Positions 1-8,795 of a DNA stretch of 64,000 nucleotides are shown here, piece after piece. The translations under genes and the position numbers were made by a program. The DNA is from Neisseria brasiliensis (lineage in GTDB: Bacteria; Pseudomonadota; Gammaproteobacteria; Burkholderiales; Neisseriaceae), in NCBI RefSeq assembly GCF_009671065.1, contig NZ_CP046027.1:1116001-1180000 (forward strand), in the 5' to 3' direction. Each line of letters begins with the position of its first letter. Position 1 is the stretch's first letter. The notes beneath the pieces were generated by a model. That model had not been told where the DNA came from, searched no databases, and saw nothing but the letters and a program-made list of their open reading frames with translations.

Positions 1-9
1 CTCAGCAAG

Positions 10-223
10 TGTAGGTCGGATACTCGTATCCGACATTCTAAAAATGCCGTCTGAAAGATAAAACTTTTCAGACGGCATACTGACAATCGGTTCGCCACCT
101 TGGCAGCCTAGGATTTTCAAATCTTCCTATGGTATTTCGGCGATAAACCGGCTAGGCTCTGGAAATTGCTATGTGCCTTGCTGTAGCTTTAAGAATGTCG
201 GATACAAGTATCCGACCTACGAT
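10..223. repeat. Short element bounded by inverted repeats
   Basis: About 27 bases at 10-36 (GTAGGTCGGATAC then a palindromic centre and CCGACATTCT) recur in inverted orientation at 197-223. Each end is itself a small palindrome. The interior of about 160 bases has no convincing gene and contains one DUS hairpin. The arrangement looks like a non-autonomous dispersed element downstream of pgk. That it is mobile is inference, since only one copy is in the window. Confidence 0.5.
46..76. terminator. DUS inverted-pair hairpin
   Basis: GCCGTCTGAAA and its reverse complement TTTCAGACGGC are separated by a short loop. This is a neisserial uptake-sequence stem-loop inside the preceding repeat element. 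It probably acts as an intrinsic terminator. Confidence 0.55.
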
Positions 224-247
224 TTGCTGGATTCTTACAAAGATACA

Positions 248-281
248 AGGCCGTCTGAAAACATATGTTTCAGACGGCCTT
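248..281. terminator. DUS hairpin after pgk
   Basis: Inverted AGGCCGTCTGAA copies with a short loop lie 24 bases beyond the pgk stop codon. This is the standard neisserial uptake-sequence terminator. Confidence 0.75.
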
Positions 282-304
282 TACTTATCCACAATCAAGC
301 GATA

Positions 305-1483
305 TTACGCGCCGCGTTTTTCCAAAATTGCGACGGCAGGCAATTCTTTGCCTTCCAAGAATTCCAAGAACGCGCCACCGCCGGTGGAAATGTAGCTGAT
401 TTGGTCAGTGATGCCGAATTTGGCAATCGCCGCCAACGTGTCGCCGCCACCGGCAATCGAGAAGGCTTGGCTCTCGGCAATGGCTTTGGCCACGGCTTCG
501 GTGCCGCCGGCGAATGGGTCGAATTCAAACACGCCGACTGGGCCGTTCCACACGATGGTACCTGCGTTTTTCAACACTTCGGCCAAAGCTTGCGCCGATT
601 GCGGGCCAACGTCCAAAATCATGTCGTCTGCGGCCACATCGTCAATCGATTTGGTTTCGGCTGCGGCGGTTTCGGCAAATTCTTTGGCGGTCACCACATC
701 ACTCGGCAGCGGTACAGAGCCGCCTTTGGCTGCCATTTTGGCCAAGATTTTTTTCGATTCTTCCACCAAGTCGGCTTCGGCTAATGATTTGCCGATGGCT
801 TTGCCTTCTGCCAGCAGGAAGGTGTTGGCGATGCCGCCGCCGACAATCAGTTGATCCACTTTGTCGGCCAATGATTCCAAAATGGTCAGCTTGGTCGATA
901 CTTTGCTGCCGGCCACAATCGCCACCAACGGGCGCGCCGGTTCTTTCAAGGCTTTGCCCAAGGCATCGAGTTCGCCTGCCATCAATACGCCTGCGCAGGC
1001 CACCGGTGCGGCTTGTGCCACGGCTTCGGTTGAGGCTTGGGCGCGGTGGGCGGTGCCGAATGCGTCGTTGACGAACACGTCACACAAAGCGGCGTAGGCT
1101 TTGCCCAATTCCAAATCGTTTTTCTTTTCGCCTTTGTTGATGCGCACGTTTTGCAGCATGGCAATTTCACCGACTTGCAGTTTAGGTGCGTTGTCACGCC
1201 AGTCGTTCAACACCTTGACTTCTTTGCCCAAGAGTTTGCCCAAATGCGCGGCCACAGGGGCAACATCGTCTTCCGGCTTGAATTCGCCTTCGGTCGGGCG
1301 GCCGAGATGGGTCATCACGATTACCGCTGCGCCGTTGTCCAAGCAGTAGCGGATGGATTCGAGCGAGGCGCGGATGCGGGTGTCGTCGCTGATTTGGCCG
1401 TCTTTAAACGGGACGTTCATGTCGGCGCGGATCAGAACGGTTTTGCCGTTGACGTTTTGGTCGGTCAGTTTCAAAAATGCCAT
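305..1483 (-). CDS. pgk: Phosphoglycerate kinase
   Basis: A 392-residue cytosolic glycolytic enzyme that transfers phosphate between 1,3-bisphosphoglycerate and ADP. The N terminus has the family substrate-binding stretch (VLIRADMNVPF) followed by THLGRP. The C-terminal nucleotide domain has GPVGVFE and the final GGGDT and STGGGA loops. Length is normal for bacterial Pgk. The ATG start is preceded by a purine-rich AAAGGAAAC ribosome site. It is monocistronic as far as visible, with a DUS terminator downstream. Confidence 0.97.
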   Translation of the reverse strand: MAFLKLTDQNVNGKTVLIRADMNVPFKDGQISDDTRIRASLESIRYCLDNGAAVIVMTHLGRPTEGEFKPEDDVAPVAAHLGKLLGKEVKVLNDWRDNAPKLQVGEIAMLQNVRINKGEKKNDLELGKAYAALCDVFVNDAFGTAHRAQASTEAVAQAAPVACAGVLMAGELDALGKALKEPARPLVAIVAGSKVSTKLTILESLADKVDQLIVGGGIANTFLLAEGKAIGKSLAEADLVEESKKILAKMAAKGGSVPLPSDVVTAKEFAETAAAETKSIDDVAADDMILDVGPQSAQALAEVLKNAGTIVWNGPVGVFEFDPFAGGTEAVAKAIAESQAFSIAGGGDTLAAIAKFGITDQISYISTGGGAFLEFLEGKELPAVAILEKRGA

Positions 1484-1662
1484 GATGTTTCCTTTATATG
1501 AATGGAAAAAAGCGGATGAAATCAGGGCTATTATCCGCCATCACGGAAATCGGGTAAAGGGCTTGGGCCGTCTGAACACGCTACTGTGAAACCGTGCAAA
1601 CGCGCTTTATCATTTTGATAGAAATGTTTATCATTCCATCAATTGCAACGATGAGGAAAACC

Positions 1663-2979
1663 ATGTTACGCAAAACCGTCTGGCTGGCCGTGCTGGCCAT
1701 TGCCGTGCCTGTGTGGGCGCAAACGTTGTCGCAAACCCTGCCTAATGGGTTGAAAGTGATTGTCAAAGAAGACAAGCGCGCGCCGGTGGCGGTGTCGCAG
1801 CTTTGGTATAAGGTCGGCAGCGTCGATGAAAAACCGGGAAAAAGCGGCCTGAGCCATGCGCTGGAGCATATGATGTTTAAAGGCACGCCGTCGGTGCCTG
1901 CGGGCGAATTCAACCGCCGCATTTCGGCTTTGGGCGGTGAACTCAACGCCTACACCAACCGCAGCGAAACCGTGTATTACGAGAACATTTCCGCCGCCAA
2001 CCTGCCGGAAGTGTTGAAACTCGAAGCCGACCGCATGCAGAACCTCAATTTCAGCGACAAAGACTTTATCAATGAAATGAGTGTGATTCGGGAAGAACGC
2101 CGCCAGCGCACCGAAGACACCGCCGCCGGCAAAATGTGGGAACACGTTTTTCTTAATAGTTTCACCAAGCCGTCGATGCGCGCCAGCGTGATTGGTTACA
2201 TGGACGATTTGCACACGCTTAAAGCCGACGATTTGCGCGATTGGTACCGTCAGTTTTACGCGCCCAATAATGCCACTTTGGTGATTGTCGGCGATGTCGA
2301 TGCCAAGCAAACCATTCAGACGGCCGCACAATTATTCGGCAGCATTCCCGCCAAAACCCTGCCGCCGCGCAACGATTTGAGCGAAGCTTTTGAGCGCGAG
2401 CCGGTGTTTGCTGAGACCACTTCCGCCGTGACCCGCCAGCCTTTGGTGGCTTTGTCTTACCGCGTACCTGCCTTGCAGAACATCAGCGACACGCTGCCTT
2501 ACGCGCTGGATGTGTTGAGCGATATTTTGTCGGGCAATTCGTCCAGCCGCTTGGATAAAAATCTCGTGCGCGGCAAGCAAATCGCTTTGAGTGTGGGCGT
2601 GAACTACGATATTTTGAGCCGCGAAATGCCGCTGTTTAACGTGGTGGCCATGCCGAGCAACGGCGTGAGCGAACAGGATTTGCTGGCCGCCATGCGCGCC
2701 GAAATCCAAGACATCGCCGACAACGGCGTGGGCAAGGACGAACTCAAACGCGTCAAAACCCGCATGATGAGCAGCGAAATCTACGCACGCGATTCCATGA
2801 CTTCGCAAGCCTCCTTGATGGGGCGCTTGGAAACACGCGGTTTCCGTTACAGCGATGAAGCCGAAATCCGCCGCCGCCTGCAAAAAGTGACCGCCGCCGA
2901 CGTGCAGGCTGCCGCCAAATTGCTGACCGACAAGCGCTCCAGCGTGGTCGTTGTGAAACCGCAAACAGCAGCGAAATAA
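1663..2979 (+). CDS. M16 family zinc metalloprotease (catalytic partner)
   Basis: A secreted or periplasmic pitrilysin-type peptidase. The inverted zinc motif HxxEH is present in SHALEHMMFKGT near residue 62, with the downstream glutamate region (NEMSVIREERR) typical of the family. The reading frame is open from 1594, but ATG 1663 is preferred: it follows a good AGGAAA ribosome site and begins a clear signal peptide (MLRKTVWLAVLAIAVPVWA). The product is 438 residues. It is followed after 49 bases by an M16-like gene that lacks the zinc motif, so the two probably form a heterodimer. Substrate unknown. Confidence 0.9.
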   Translation: MLRKTVWLAVLAIAVPVWAQTLSQTLPNGLKVIVKEDKRAPVAVSQLWYKVGSVDEKPGKSGLSHALEHMMFKGTPSVPAGEFNRRISALGGELNAYTNRSETVYYENISAANLPEVLKLEADRMQNLNFSDKDFINEMSVIREERRQRTEDTAAGKMWEHVFLNSFTKPSMRASVIGYMDDLHTLKADDLRDWYRQFYAPNNATLVIVGDVDAKQTIQTAAQLFGSIPAKTLPPRNDLSEAFEREPVFAETTSAVTRQPLVALSYRVPALQNISDTLPYALDVLSDILSGNSSSRLDKNLVRGKQIALSVGVNYDILSREMPLFNVVAMPSNGVSEQDLLAAMRAEIQDIADNGVGKDELKRVKTRMMSSEIYARDSMTSQASLMGRLETRGFRYSDEAEIRRRLQKVTAADVQAAAKLLTDKRSSVVVVKPQTAAK

Positions 2980-2984
2980 TCCAC

Positions 2985-3011
2985 AGGCCGTCTGAAACAT
3001 TCAGACGGCCT
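2985..3011. terminator. DUS hairpin between the two M16 genes
   Basis: Inverted DUS copies with almost no loop lie in the 49-base gap between the peptidase genes. It could attenuate transcription into the second gene. The following ribosome site (AAAGG) is intact. Confidence 0.5.
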
Positions 3012-3028
3012 CAACCGAAAGGCTAACC

Positions 3029-4330
3029 ATGTATTCTAAAACTTTACTGCTCGCGCTGGCCGCCCTGCCGCTGACCGCCCAAGCCGCTGCCGACATTCAG
3101 CGCTGGACGACACCGGAAGGCACGCAGATTCTGCTGGTCGAGCGCAGAGAAAATCCGATTGTTGATATGGAAATCAGCTTCAAAGGCGCAGGCGGCGTGT
3201 TCAATCCGTCGGGCAAAAGCCAAGTGGCCGAATTTACCGCCGCGCTGCTGACCGATGGCACGAAAACGCTGGACGAAGAAGCCTTCAACGAAAAAGCCAA
3301 CGACATCGCCGCTAATATCGGCAGTGGCAGCGGCCATGAAACTGCCACCATCGGTTTCCGCAGTTTGAGTCAAGCCAAAAACCTGAACCAAACTTTGGCC
3401 TTAATCAACGAATCCTTAACCGCGCCGCGCTTCGATCCGGCCGTATTTGCTCGCCGCCAAAAGCAAGCGGTTACTGCCTTGCAGCAGCAGGAAACCACGC
3501 CCGATTTTACCGCCGAGCGCGCGTTTACCAAGCTTGCGTATCCGAACCATCCTTACGGCAGCGATGCGTATGTGACGGTGGACAGCCTGAAAGCCGTCAC
3601 GCTTGACGACATCCGCGCGTTCCACCGCACCCATTACGGTAAAGACAACGCCGTGGTGGCGATTGTTGGCGATGTCAACCGCCGCCAAGCCGAAAAAATG
3701 GTGCAAACCGCATTAAAAGGCTTGCCGAACACCAGCCAAGCAGGCAGCGAGATTGCGCCGGTGCAAGCACAAACTGCCCAGCGCCGCGACATTCCGTTTG
3801 CCGGCGAGCAGGCGCAAATCATTTTGGGCATGCCGCTGATTAAACGCCACGACCCCGATTATTACGCTTTGGTGGCAGGCAATTATGTGTTGGGCGGCGG
3901 TGGTTTCGACAGCCGCTTGATGAACCGCCTGCGCGACCAAAAAGGCTATACCTACGGTGTGTACAGCAGCCTGATGCCGCTAACCGAAGCAGGCGTGTTC
4001 AGCATTGGTTATTCGACACAAAAGAAAAACACCCGCGCTTCTTTGGCCGATGTGCAGGCGGTGGTGGAGCAATTCATAGCCGAAGGGCCGACCGAAGCCG
4101 AGTTGAAACAGGCCAAAGCCAACATCATCGGCAGCTTCCCGCTGCGCTTTGATTCCAATGCCAAGCTGCTGAAATACTTAAGCCTGATTGGTGTACATAA
4201 TCTGGAAAGCAGCTATTTGCAAGACTACCCGAAAGCGGTGGAACAGCTCACCACCGCGCAAATCAAAGATGCCTGGCAGCGTCGGCTGAAATTCAGCGAT
4301 TTGCATGTTGTGGTGGTGGGTGCGCAATAA
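3029..4330 (+). CDS. M16-like protease subunit, non-catalytic
   Basis: 433 residues with a signal peptide ending in AQAA. The fold family is M16, with the characteristic RGLxxG-like C-terminal domains, including the RLMNRLRDQKGYTYGV stretch. At the position of the zinc motif it reads AEFTAALLTDGT, without the HxxEH residues. Family knowledge: adjacent active/inactive M16 pairs form a heterodimer in which the second subunit binds substrate. Co-transcription with the preceding gene is likely from spacing and orientation. Confidence 0.88.
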   Translation: MYSKTLLLALAALPLTAQAAADIQRWTTPEGTQILLVERRENPIVDMEISFKGAGGVFNPSGKSQVAEFTAALLTDGTKTLDEEAFNEKANDIAANIGSGSGHETATIGFRSLSQAKNLNQTLALINESLTAPRFDPAVFARRQKQAVTALQQQETTPDFTAERAFTKLAYPNHPYGSDAYVTVDSLKAVTLDDIRAFHRTHYGKDNAVVAIVGDVNRRQAEKMVQTALKGLPNTSQAGSEIAPVQAQTAQRRDIPFAGEQAQIILGMPLIKRHDPDYYALVAGNYVLGGGGFDSRLMNRLRDQKGYTYGVYSSLMPLTEAGVFSIGYSTQKKNTRASLADVQAVVEQFIAEGPTEAELKQAKANIIGSFPLRFDSNAKLLKYLSLIGVHNLESSYLQDYPKAVEQLTTAQIKDAWQRRLKFSDLHVVVVGAQ

Positions 4331-4349
4331 ACTTGGTTTGATGATCCAC

Positions 4350-4388
4350 AGGCCGTCTGAAAGGTTTCAGACGGCCTGTTTTTTTTTT
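4350..4388. terminator. DUS hairpin with T tract
   Basis: A DUS inverted pair followed by a run of T residues: a canonical intrinsic terminator closing the M16 gene pair. Confidence 0.85.
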
Positions 4389-4397
4389 CATCAAGCC

Positions 4398-4494
4398 CAA
4401 GACCTTGGCAACATCACTGTCTTTGGCGCATTTCTTCATTGTGTGATGTTACAACGTTGAGTTGTACTTAAATCTACGGTTTTGCAAAGATTTC
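4398..4494. repeat. Degenerate, shortened copy of the IS5-end miniature repeat
   Basis: Ends read AGACCTTGGCA on the left and TTTGCAAAGATTT on the right, with CTTTGGCGCATTTCTTC and GTTGTACTTAAATCT inside. These match in order the longer copies at 25783, 49889 and 52143, with the central 40-50 bases missing. It is an eroded member of the same family. Confidence 0.65.
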
Positions 4495-4563
4495 ACCATA
4501 TTTTTTGATGAAAATTTTACATTTTCGTGACACAGAATTGTGTAAGATAGCAAAATTCAACTA

Positions 4564-4590
4564 AGGGAATCATTCTCATTTATTCCCAAA
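4564..4590. promoter_or_regulatory. Possible Fur-like operator
   Basis: The interrupted palindrome GGGAATCATTCTCATTTATT resembles Fur boxes (reverse strand: AATGAGAATGATTCCC). It lies about 75 bases upstream of the SLC13-type transporter start. Assignment is by eye only. Confidence 0.3.
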
Positions 4591-4663
4591 TAGCATAGGG
4601 CGCTGGCAACGCTGTATGATTTTTATTTCAAACAACTATAAAAACCGAGTGTAAGGAAAAACA

Positions 4664-6427
4664 ATGACATTAGAAATCGGTTTAACTTTATTCATTACCG
4701 CGGTGGCGATTGTGCTGTTTGCCACTGAAAAAGTGCGCATGGACGCGGTGGCGATATTGCTGATTGTGTCGCTGGCGGCAACAGGCTTAATCGATGGCAA
4801 AGATGCCTTGAGCGGCTTTAGCAATTCATCAACCATCACCGTGGCGGCGATGTTTATTCTCGCCGCCGGCCTGCAACACAGCGGTGCGCTCAACCGCATA
4901 GGCCAAATGCTTGGGCGGGTGAAATCGCCGTTGATGTTTTTGCTGGTGATGTTTGTTTCGGCGACGGTGATGTCGATGTTCATCAGCAATACCGCCGTGG
5001 TGGCGGTGTTTATCCCGATTGTGCTGGCATCGGCCTACAAAATCGGCATGGCGCCGTCAAAAGCCTTGCTTCCTTTGTCGTTGGTGGCGCAGATGGCCGG
5101 TTTGACCACGCTGATTGGCACATCAAGCAACCTGCTGGTCAACGGCATTGCCGAGCAGCAGGGCGCGGCCGATTTTGGCGTGTTTGATTTTACCCTGTTC
5201 GGCTTGCTGCTTTTAGCCGCCGGTTGCGTGTATTTATTGCTGGTGTACCGCTTCCTGCCTGATACCGGCATGCAGGAAAACGACAGCCGTTCCAATGGTC
5301 ATTATGTGGCTGAGTTCCAAGTGAAACAAGATTCGCTGCTCATCGGCCAAACCATCAGCGATTCGGCCATGCGCAAAGAATTTCATGCCTTTCCGCTGGC
5401 TTTAATCCGCCGTGGTGAAAAATTATCGCTGCCCGCGCATCAGATGGTGCATGTGGACGATGTGTTGCTGATTCGCGCCGAACCGGAAAACCTGCTCGGC
5501 TTGCAGCAGCAATTTGGTTTGGAGCTGCACGACAATCAGGACAACAGCCATCAGGAAGAGCAGGATTTGGTGGTGGTTGAAGCCATGATTGCGCCCGGTT
5601 CCGATTGGGCGCAAGAGCGGCTGGATACGCTGCAAGACGATGGTTGGAGTCGCAGCGTGCAGGTAATCGGCGTGCAGCGGCGCGGTAACATTGTGCGCAA
5701 ACAATTAGGCCGTCTGAAATTCAAAGTCGGCGATATTTTATTGTTGCTGGTGCCGCGCAAAGACATCGACGATTTCCGCCGCGACTCGGCTTTTATCGTG
5801 TTGGCCGAAGGTGAAAAACCGATGCCGAACAGTTGGCGCGCGCCGTTTTCCATTGTGGTGATGCTGGCGGTGGTGATTGTGGCCGCCTTGGAATGGGCGC
5901 ACATCAGCATGACTTCGATGATGGGTGCGGTGGCGATGGTGGCTGCAGGCTGCTTGAGTGCCGAAGCTGCCTATAAAGCGATTAACTGGCGGATTATTAT
6001 TCTGTTGGCCGGTTTGCTGCCTTTGGGCTTGGCCATGACTGAAACCGGCGCGGCGCAATATGTGGTCGATCACACTGTCGGCTTGGTGAAAGATTCCGGC
6101 CCCTTGTTGGCATTGGGCGCACTGTATTTGGTGACCAAGCTGCTAACCGAATTCATGAGCAATTCCGGCGTGGCGGTGTTGTTTGCGCCGATTGCCATTT
6201 CCACGGCCAAAATGCTCGGCGTGAGTCCGGAGCCGTTTCTGATTGCGGTGATGTTCGCTGCCGGTGCCAGCCTGATGACGCCGGTCGGTTATCAGACCAA
6301 TACCATGGTGTACGGCGCAGGCGGCTACCGCTTCGGTGATTTTGTGAAAATCGGTTTGCCGCTGAATGTGATTTTGATGGAGCTGACTTTATTGTTGATC
6401 CCGATGTTTTGGCCGTTTGAAGGATAA
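4664..6427 (+). CDS. SLC13/DASS-type permease with RCK_C (TrkA_C) domains
   Basis: A 587-residue inner-membrane transporter. About five hydrophobic segments occupy residues 1-200, then a soluble insert of about 180 residues (roughly 205-385) resembles two TrkA-C ligand-binding modules. A second hydrophobic half runs to the C terminus. Repeated SNT-type motifs (SNSSTITVAAMF, MFISNTAVVAVFIP, FMSNSGVAVLFAP) are the anion/sodium-site signatures of the family. Substrate is probably a di- or tricarboxylate or sulfate but cannot be fixed. It has its own promoter region and a DUS terminator, so it appears monocistronic. Confidence 0.85.
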   Translation: MTLEIGLTLFITAVAIVLFATEKVRMDAVAILLIVSLAATGLIDGKDALSGFSNSSTITVAAMFILAAGLQHSGALNRIGQMLGRVKSPLMFLLVMFVSATVMSMFISNTAVVAVFIPIVLASAYKIGMAPSKALLPLSLVAQMAGLTTLIGTSSNLLVNGIAEQQGAADFGVFDFTLFGLLLLAAGCVYLLLVYRFLPDTGMQENDSRSNGHYVAEFQVKQDSLLIGQTISDSAMRKEFHAFPLALIRRGEKLSLPAHQMVHVDDVLLIRAEPENLLGLQQQFGLELHDNQDNSHQEEQDLVVVEAMIAPGSDWAQERLDTLQDDGWSRSVQVIGVQRRGNIVRKQLGRLKFKVGDILLLLVPRKDIDDFRRDSAFIVLAEGEKPMPNSWRAPFSIVVMLAVVIVAALEWAHISMTSMMGAVAMVAAGCLSAEAAYKAINWRIIILLAGLLPLGLAMTETGAAQYVVDHTVGLVKDSGPLLALGALYLVTKLLTEFMSNSGVAVLFAPIAISTAKMLGVSPEPFLIAVMFAAGASLMTPVGYQTNTMVYGAGGYRFGDFVKIGLPLNVILMELTLLLIPMFWPFEG

Positions 6428-6431
6428 AAAA

Positions 6432-6461
6432 ATGCCGTCTGAAAGTTTCAGACGGCCTTTG
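6432..6461. terminator. DUS hairpin, convergent genes
   Basis: An inverted DUS pair lies between the converging SLC13-type gene and the minus-strand gene ending at 6473. It can serve both directions. Confidence 0.75.
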
Positions 6462-6472
6462 TTTGAATAAAG

Positions 6473-7228
6473 CTAACGCAGACTTTGCCAATATGCCCAC
6501 GCTGCTTGCAGCATATCGCGCTGCTCAACTTCATGGCCGTATTCCGCTTCGATATTGATGTAGCCAATGCCATGTTTGGCCGCATAGACCGACAGCGAGC
6601 CGTCATCGGCCACGTCTTCCGTTTGCTGCACCACATTGAAGCCGCGGCTTTGGAAAAATGCAAACGCGCGTGGGTCATTGACGTAAAAATAATCGTCTTC
6701 GTCGTGTTGCGGGTGGATAAACACCGGTGCATCGGTTCCGGCCAAAGGCTCAAGCGCATAGCTTTCGATGTTGGTGGCGCCATCGGTGTTGTTGTGCATG
6801 GCGATGATGAATTTGGCCGGTTGCAAGGCGCTTAACACCGCATCGGCAAAGGCAGCGGCGGTATGTGCGGCGGCTTCATCAAGGCCGTCTGAAAGCGTGA
6901 CGGTGCGGCCTTGCGGCGAATAGATGCGGTTGGGGTCGAAATCGGCATATGATTCGCCGCTGCGAAACGAAATGCGGCGCGTGCCACGGTGTTCCAACGC
7001 AATCAGGCACACCGGATAGCGGCGCACCGCTTCGAGCGCAACCTGCTTGGCGGTGTATTCGTTGTCGTGCGGGTGAAACAAATACACGCCCGCCGCTTCG
7101 GGGTGGCAATAGCGCGTAATCTGCACCGTATCCGCCGCGCTCAAGGGGTAAACTTGGCGGTGGATGGTGGGTTCGGCAGCCCATGCGGGCAGGGCGCAGA
7201 TGAGCGATAAAGCAAGCAGCAGGCGCAA
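6473..7228 (-). CDS. Exported hypothetical protein with histidine-rich motifs
   Basis: 251 residues with a signal peptide (MRLLLALSLICALPAWAA). I do not recognise the family with certainty. The mature part has HPHDNEYTAKQV, then IALEHRGTRRISF, then DPNRIYSP, then a central AMHNN. Order and spacing recall zinc-dependent amidohydrolases or deacylases of the M14/AstE/N-formylglutamate type, where an H..E pair and a later H bind zinc. That is inference. Its start directly abuts the stop of the CYTH gene, so the two are very likely translated from one transcript. Confidence 0.7.
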   Translation of the reverse strand: MRLLLALSLICALPAWAAEPTIHRQVYPLSAADTVQITRYCHPEAAGVYLFHPHDNEYTAKQVALEAVRRYPVCLIALEHRGTRRISFRSGESYADFDPNRIYSPQGRTVTLSDGLDEAAAHTAAAFADAVLSALQPAKFIIAMHNNTDGATNIESYALEPLAGTDAPVFIHPQHDEDDYFYVNDPRAFAFFQSRGFNVVQQTEDVADDGSLSVYAAKHGIGYINIEAEYGHEVEQRDMLQAAWAYWQSLR

Positions 7229-7699
7229 TTAATGCTCCCAAGTGGCGTAAGGGTGTTTGCTCAGATAAGCGTTGGTGAATTTGCCGTCGGACGTGATTTC
7301 TTCGCCCAGCCAATCGGGGCGGGCAAACACGGCATCTTCAGACGGCAATTCGATTTCCGCCACAATCAATGGTGCGTTGTCGCCAAAATATTCGTCGATT
7401 TCGTAGAGAAAACCTTCAAATTCGACGCGGTAACGGCGTTTTTCCATCTTAAACGGGCACATCGTTGCCATCATCGTTTGCGCGTGCGCCAGCGGGATGT
7501 CATATTCAAATTCGCTGCGGCTCACATCAGAAATATAGCCTTTCAGCGTCAGCCACGCTTGGTCATCAATAATGCGCACGCGGATGGTGCGCTCTTTTTC
7601 TACACTCAGATAACCTTGCTGCAGCGTTTGCGGCGCCGATGCAATATCGCGCCAATCATCGTTTTTCAATAAAAAACGGCGTTCGATTTCAACAGACAT
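7229..7699 (-). CDS. CYTH-domain protein (triphosphate tunnel enzyme family)
   Basis: 156 residues. It opens with MSVEIERRFLL, the ExExK-type signature of CYTH proteins with R in place of K. Alternating charged strands (RTIRVRI, LTLKGY, EFEYDI, KRRYRVEF, YEIDEYFG, IVAEIEL) build the triphosphate tunnel. Bacterial members of this length are usually inorganic triphosphatases. Middle gene of a minus-strand group (hemJ, CYTH, exported protein). Confidence 0.88.
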   Translation of the reverse strand: MSVEIERRFLLKNDDWRDIASAPQTLQQGYLSVEKERTIRVRIIDDQAWLTLKGYISDVSRSEFEYDIPLAHAQTMMATMCPFKMEKRRYRVEFEGFLYEIDEYFGDNAPLIVAEIELPSEDAVFARPDWLGEEITSDGKFTNAYLSKHPYATWEH

Positions 7700-7714
7700 T
7701 TTTCAGACGGCCTT

Positions 7715-8140
7715 TCAAAACGGTTTAAACACCACCAAATACAGCGCCAAAAGCATCAGCAACACCGGCACTTCATTAAACACGCGATAAAACTTATGCG
7801 AATGGCGGCAGGCATGCTGCTCGAATCGGCGCAGGTGGGCGCGGCAGATGTGTTGGTAGCCAATCAGTAAAATGCCCAAAGTGGCCTTGCCATGCACCCA
7901 GCCCATAGACCACCAGCCGTTGATAAACGGAATCACCAAGCCGCAAATCACGGCCAACAGCCCCAAAGGAGACATAAATTTATACAGCCGCTGCGCCATG
8001 CCGAGCAGTCGCGCGTATTCGGCGGCTTCGGTTTGCGGATTGACCTGCGCCAAATTCACATAAATGCGCGGCAGGTAAAACAGCCCGGCAAACCAAGAAA
8101 TAATGAAGAAAATATGCGCCAGTTTTAACCATAAATACAT
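7715..8140 (-). CDS. hemJ: Protoporphyrinogen IX oxidase HemJ
   Basis: A 141-residue membrane protein with four predicted helices. The conserved histidines are present: LKLAHIFFIISWFAGLFYLPR at the start and GWVHGKATLGILL in the middle. Length and motifs match the HemJ family, which oxidises protoporphyrinogen in heme synthesis in bacteria lacking HemG and HemY. First gene of a three-gene minus-strand group. A DUS lies just upstream of the start. Confidence 0.9.
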   Translation of the reverse strand: MYLWLKLAHIFFIISWFAGLFYLPRIYVNLAQVNPQTEAAEYARLLGMAQRLYKFMSPLGLLAVICGLVIPFINGWWSMGWVHGKATLGILLIGYQHICRAHLRRFEQHACRHSHKFYRVFNEVPVLLMLLALYLVVFKPF

Positions 8141-8391
8141 TTTCAGACGGCCTCCTAATCAGATAAACGTTATTGTAGCCTTAAATCCACACATGCCGCC
8201 AAAATCCGCGCTGTTTTTCGCATCAAACCCGTATTTCCGACAATTTTATAGAATGCAGTGCACAATTTGGCCGCGATTCGCTGCGGTATGATGGAGATGT
8301 ATGACAGATTTTGCTAAAATAAAATGAAGAAAATATACCATGTGATTATGCAGATTAAGATAATCACCCCACAATTACGGAAAAATAAAGC

Positions 8392-8667
8392 ATGAAACAA
8401 TTTGAAATCAACAGCGGCGTGAAAAAACGCCTGAATGACTATTTGGCGGCAAAGCAAACCGACTTGAAAACCGCGATGGACAACCAAACCACCAACGGCG
8501 AAGTGGCCGCGATTATCCACGAAGGTTTGCCGATGATGGTGCGCAAAATTTATTCGTTGGAAAAAATGAAAGATTTTTTCTGGAACAAAAAAGACCTGAT
8601 GGTCGAATTCGTTGCCATGCGTTTGGCGGCGGCAGATAAAGCCAAACCGGCGAAGAAAAAGCGTTAA
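8392..8667 (+). CDS. Conserved hypothetical protein, small and basic
   Basis: 91 residues with no signal peptide or membrane segment. The ORF begins MKQFEINSGVKKRLN and ends in a lysine-rich tail (KAKPAKKKR). An AATAAAGC purine-rich stretch precedes the ATG. Family unknown. The basic, helix-rich composition would suit a nucleic-acid-associated protein, but that is only a guess. Confidence 0.65.
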   Translation: MKQFEINSGVKKRLNDYLAAKQTDLKTAMDNQTTNGEVAAIIHEGLPMMVRKIYSLEKMKDFFWNKKDLMVEFVAMRLAAADKAKPAKKKR

Positions 8668-8726
8668 GCCGACAGTATTGCTACATTCATTTGATAGCAT
8701 AAAATAATTATCCCAAATTATAACAA

Positions 8727-8760
8727 AGGCCGTCTGAAACCCTTTTCAGACGGCCTTTGT
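8727..8760. terminator. DUS hairpin
   Basis: An inverted DUS pair downstream of the small basic protein gene. Its 3' edge directly touches a TATAAT hexamer (8761-8766) that probably belongs to the mnmE promoter. Confidence 0.75.
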
Positions 8761-8766
8761 TATAAT
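8761..8766 (+). promoter_or_regulatory. Putative -10 element of mnmE
   Basis: A perfect TATAAT 30 bases before the mnmE ATG, immediately after the DUS hairpin. No good -35 hexamer is visible at 17 bases, because that position falls inside the hairpin. Confidence 0.5.
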
Positions 8767-8795
8767 CCCCTTTATTTATCCGAAAAGAGACGGCC

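Noticed and set aside
1617..1638. GATAGAAATGTTTATC as a Fur box before the M16 gene
   Set aside because: Only the outer tetramers are palindromic and it overlaps the probable promoter. The match is too weak to list.
1594..1662. Longer N terminus for the first M16 protease
   Set aside because: The upstream ATG lacks a ribosome site, and the extension would bury the clear signal peptide that starts at 1663.
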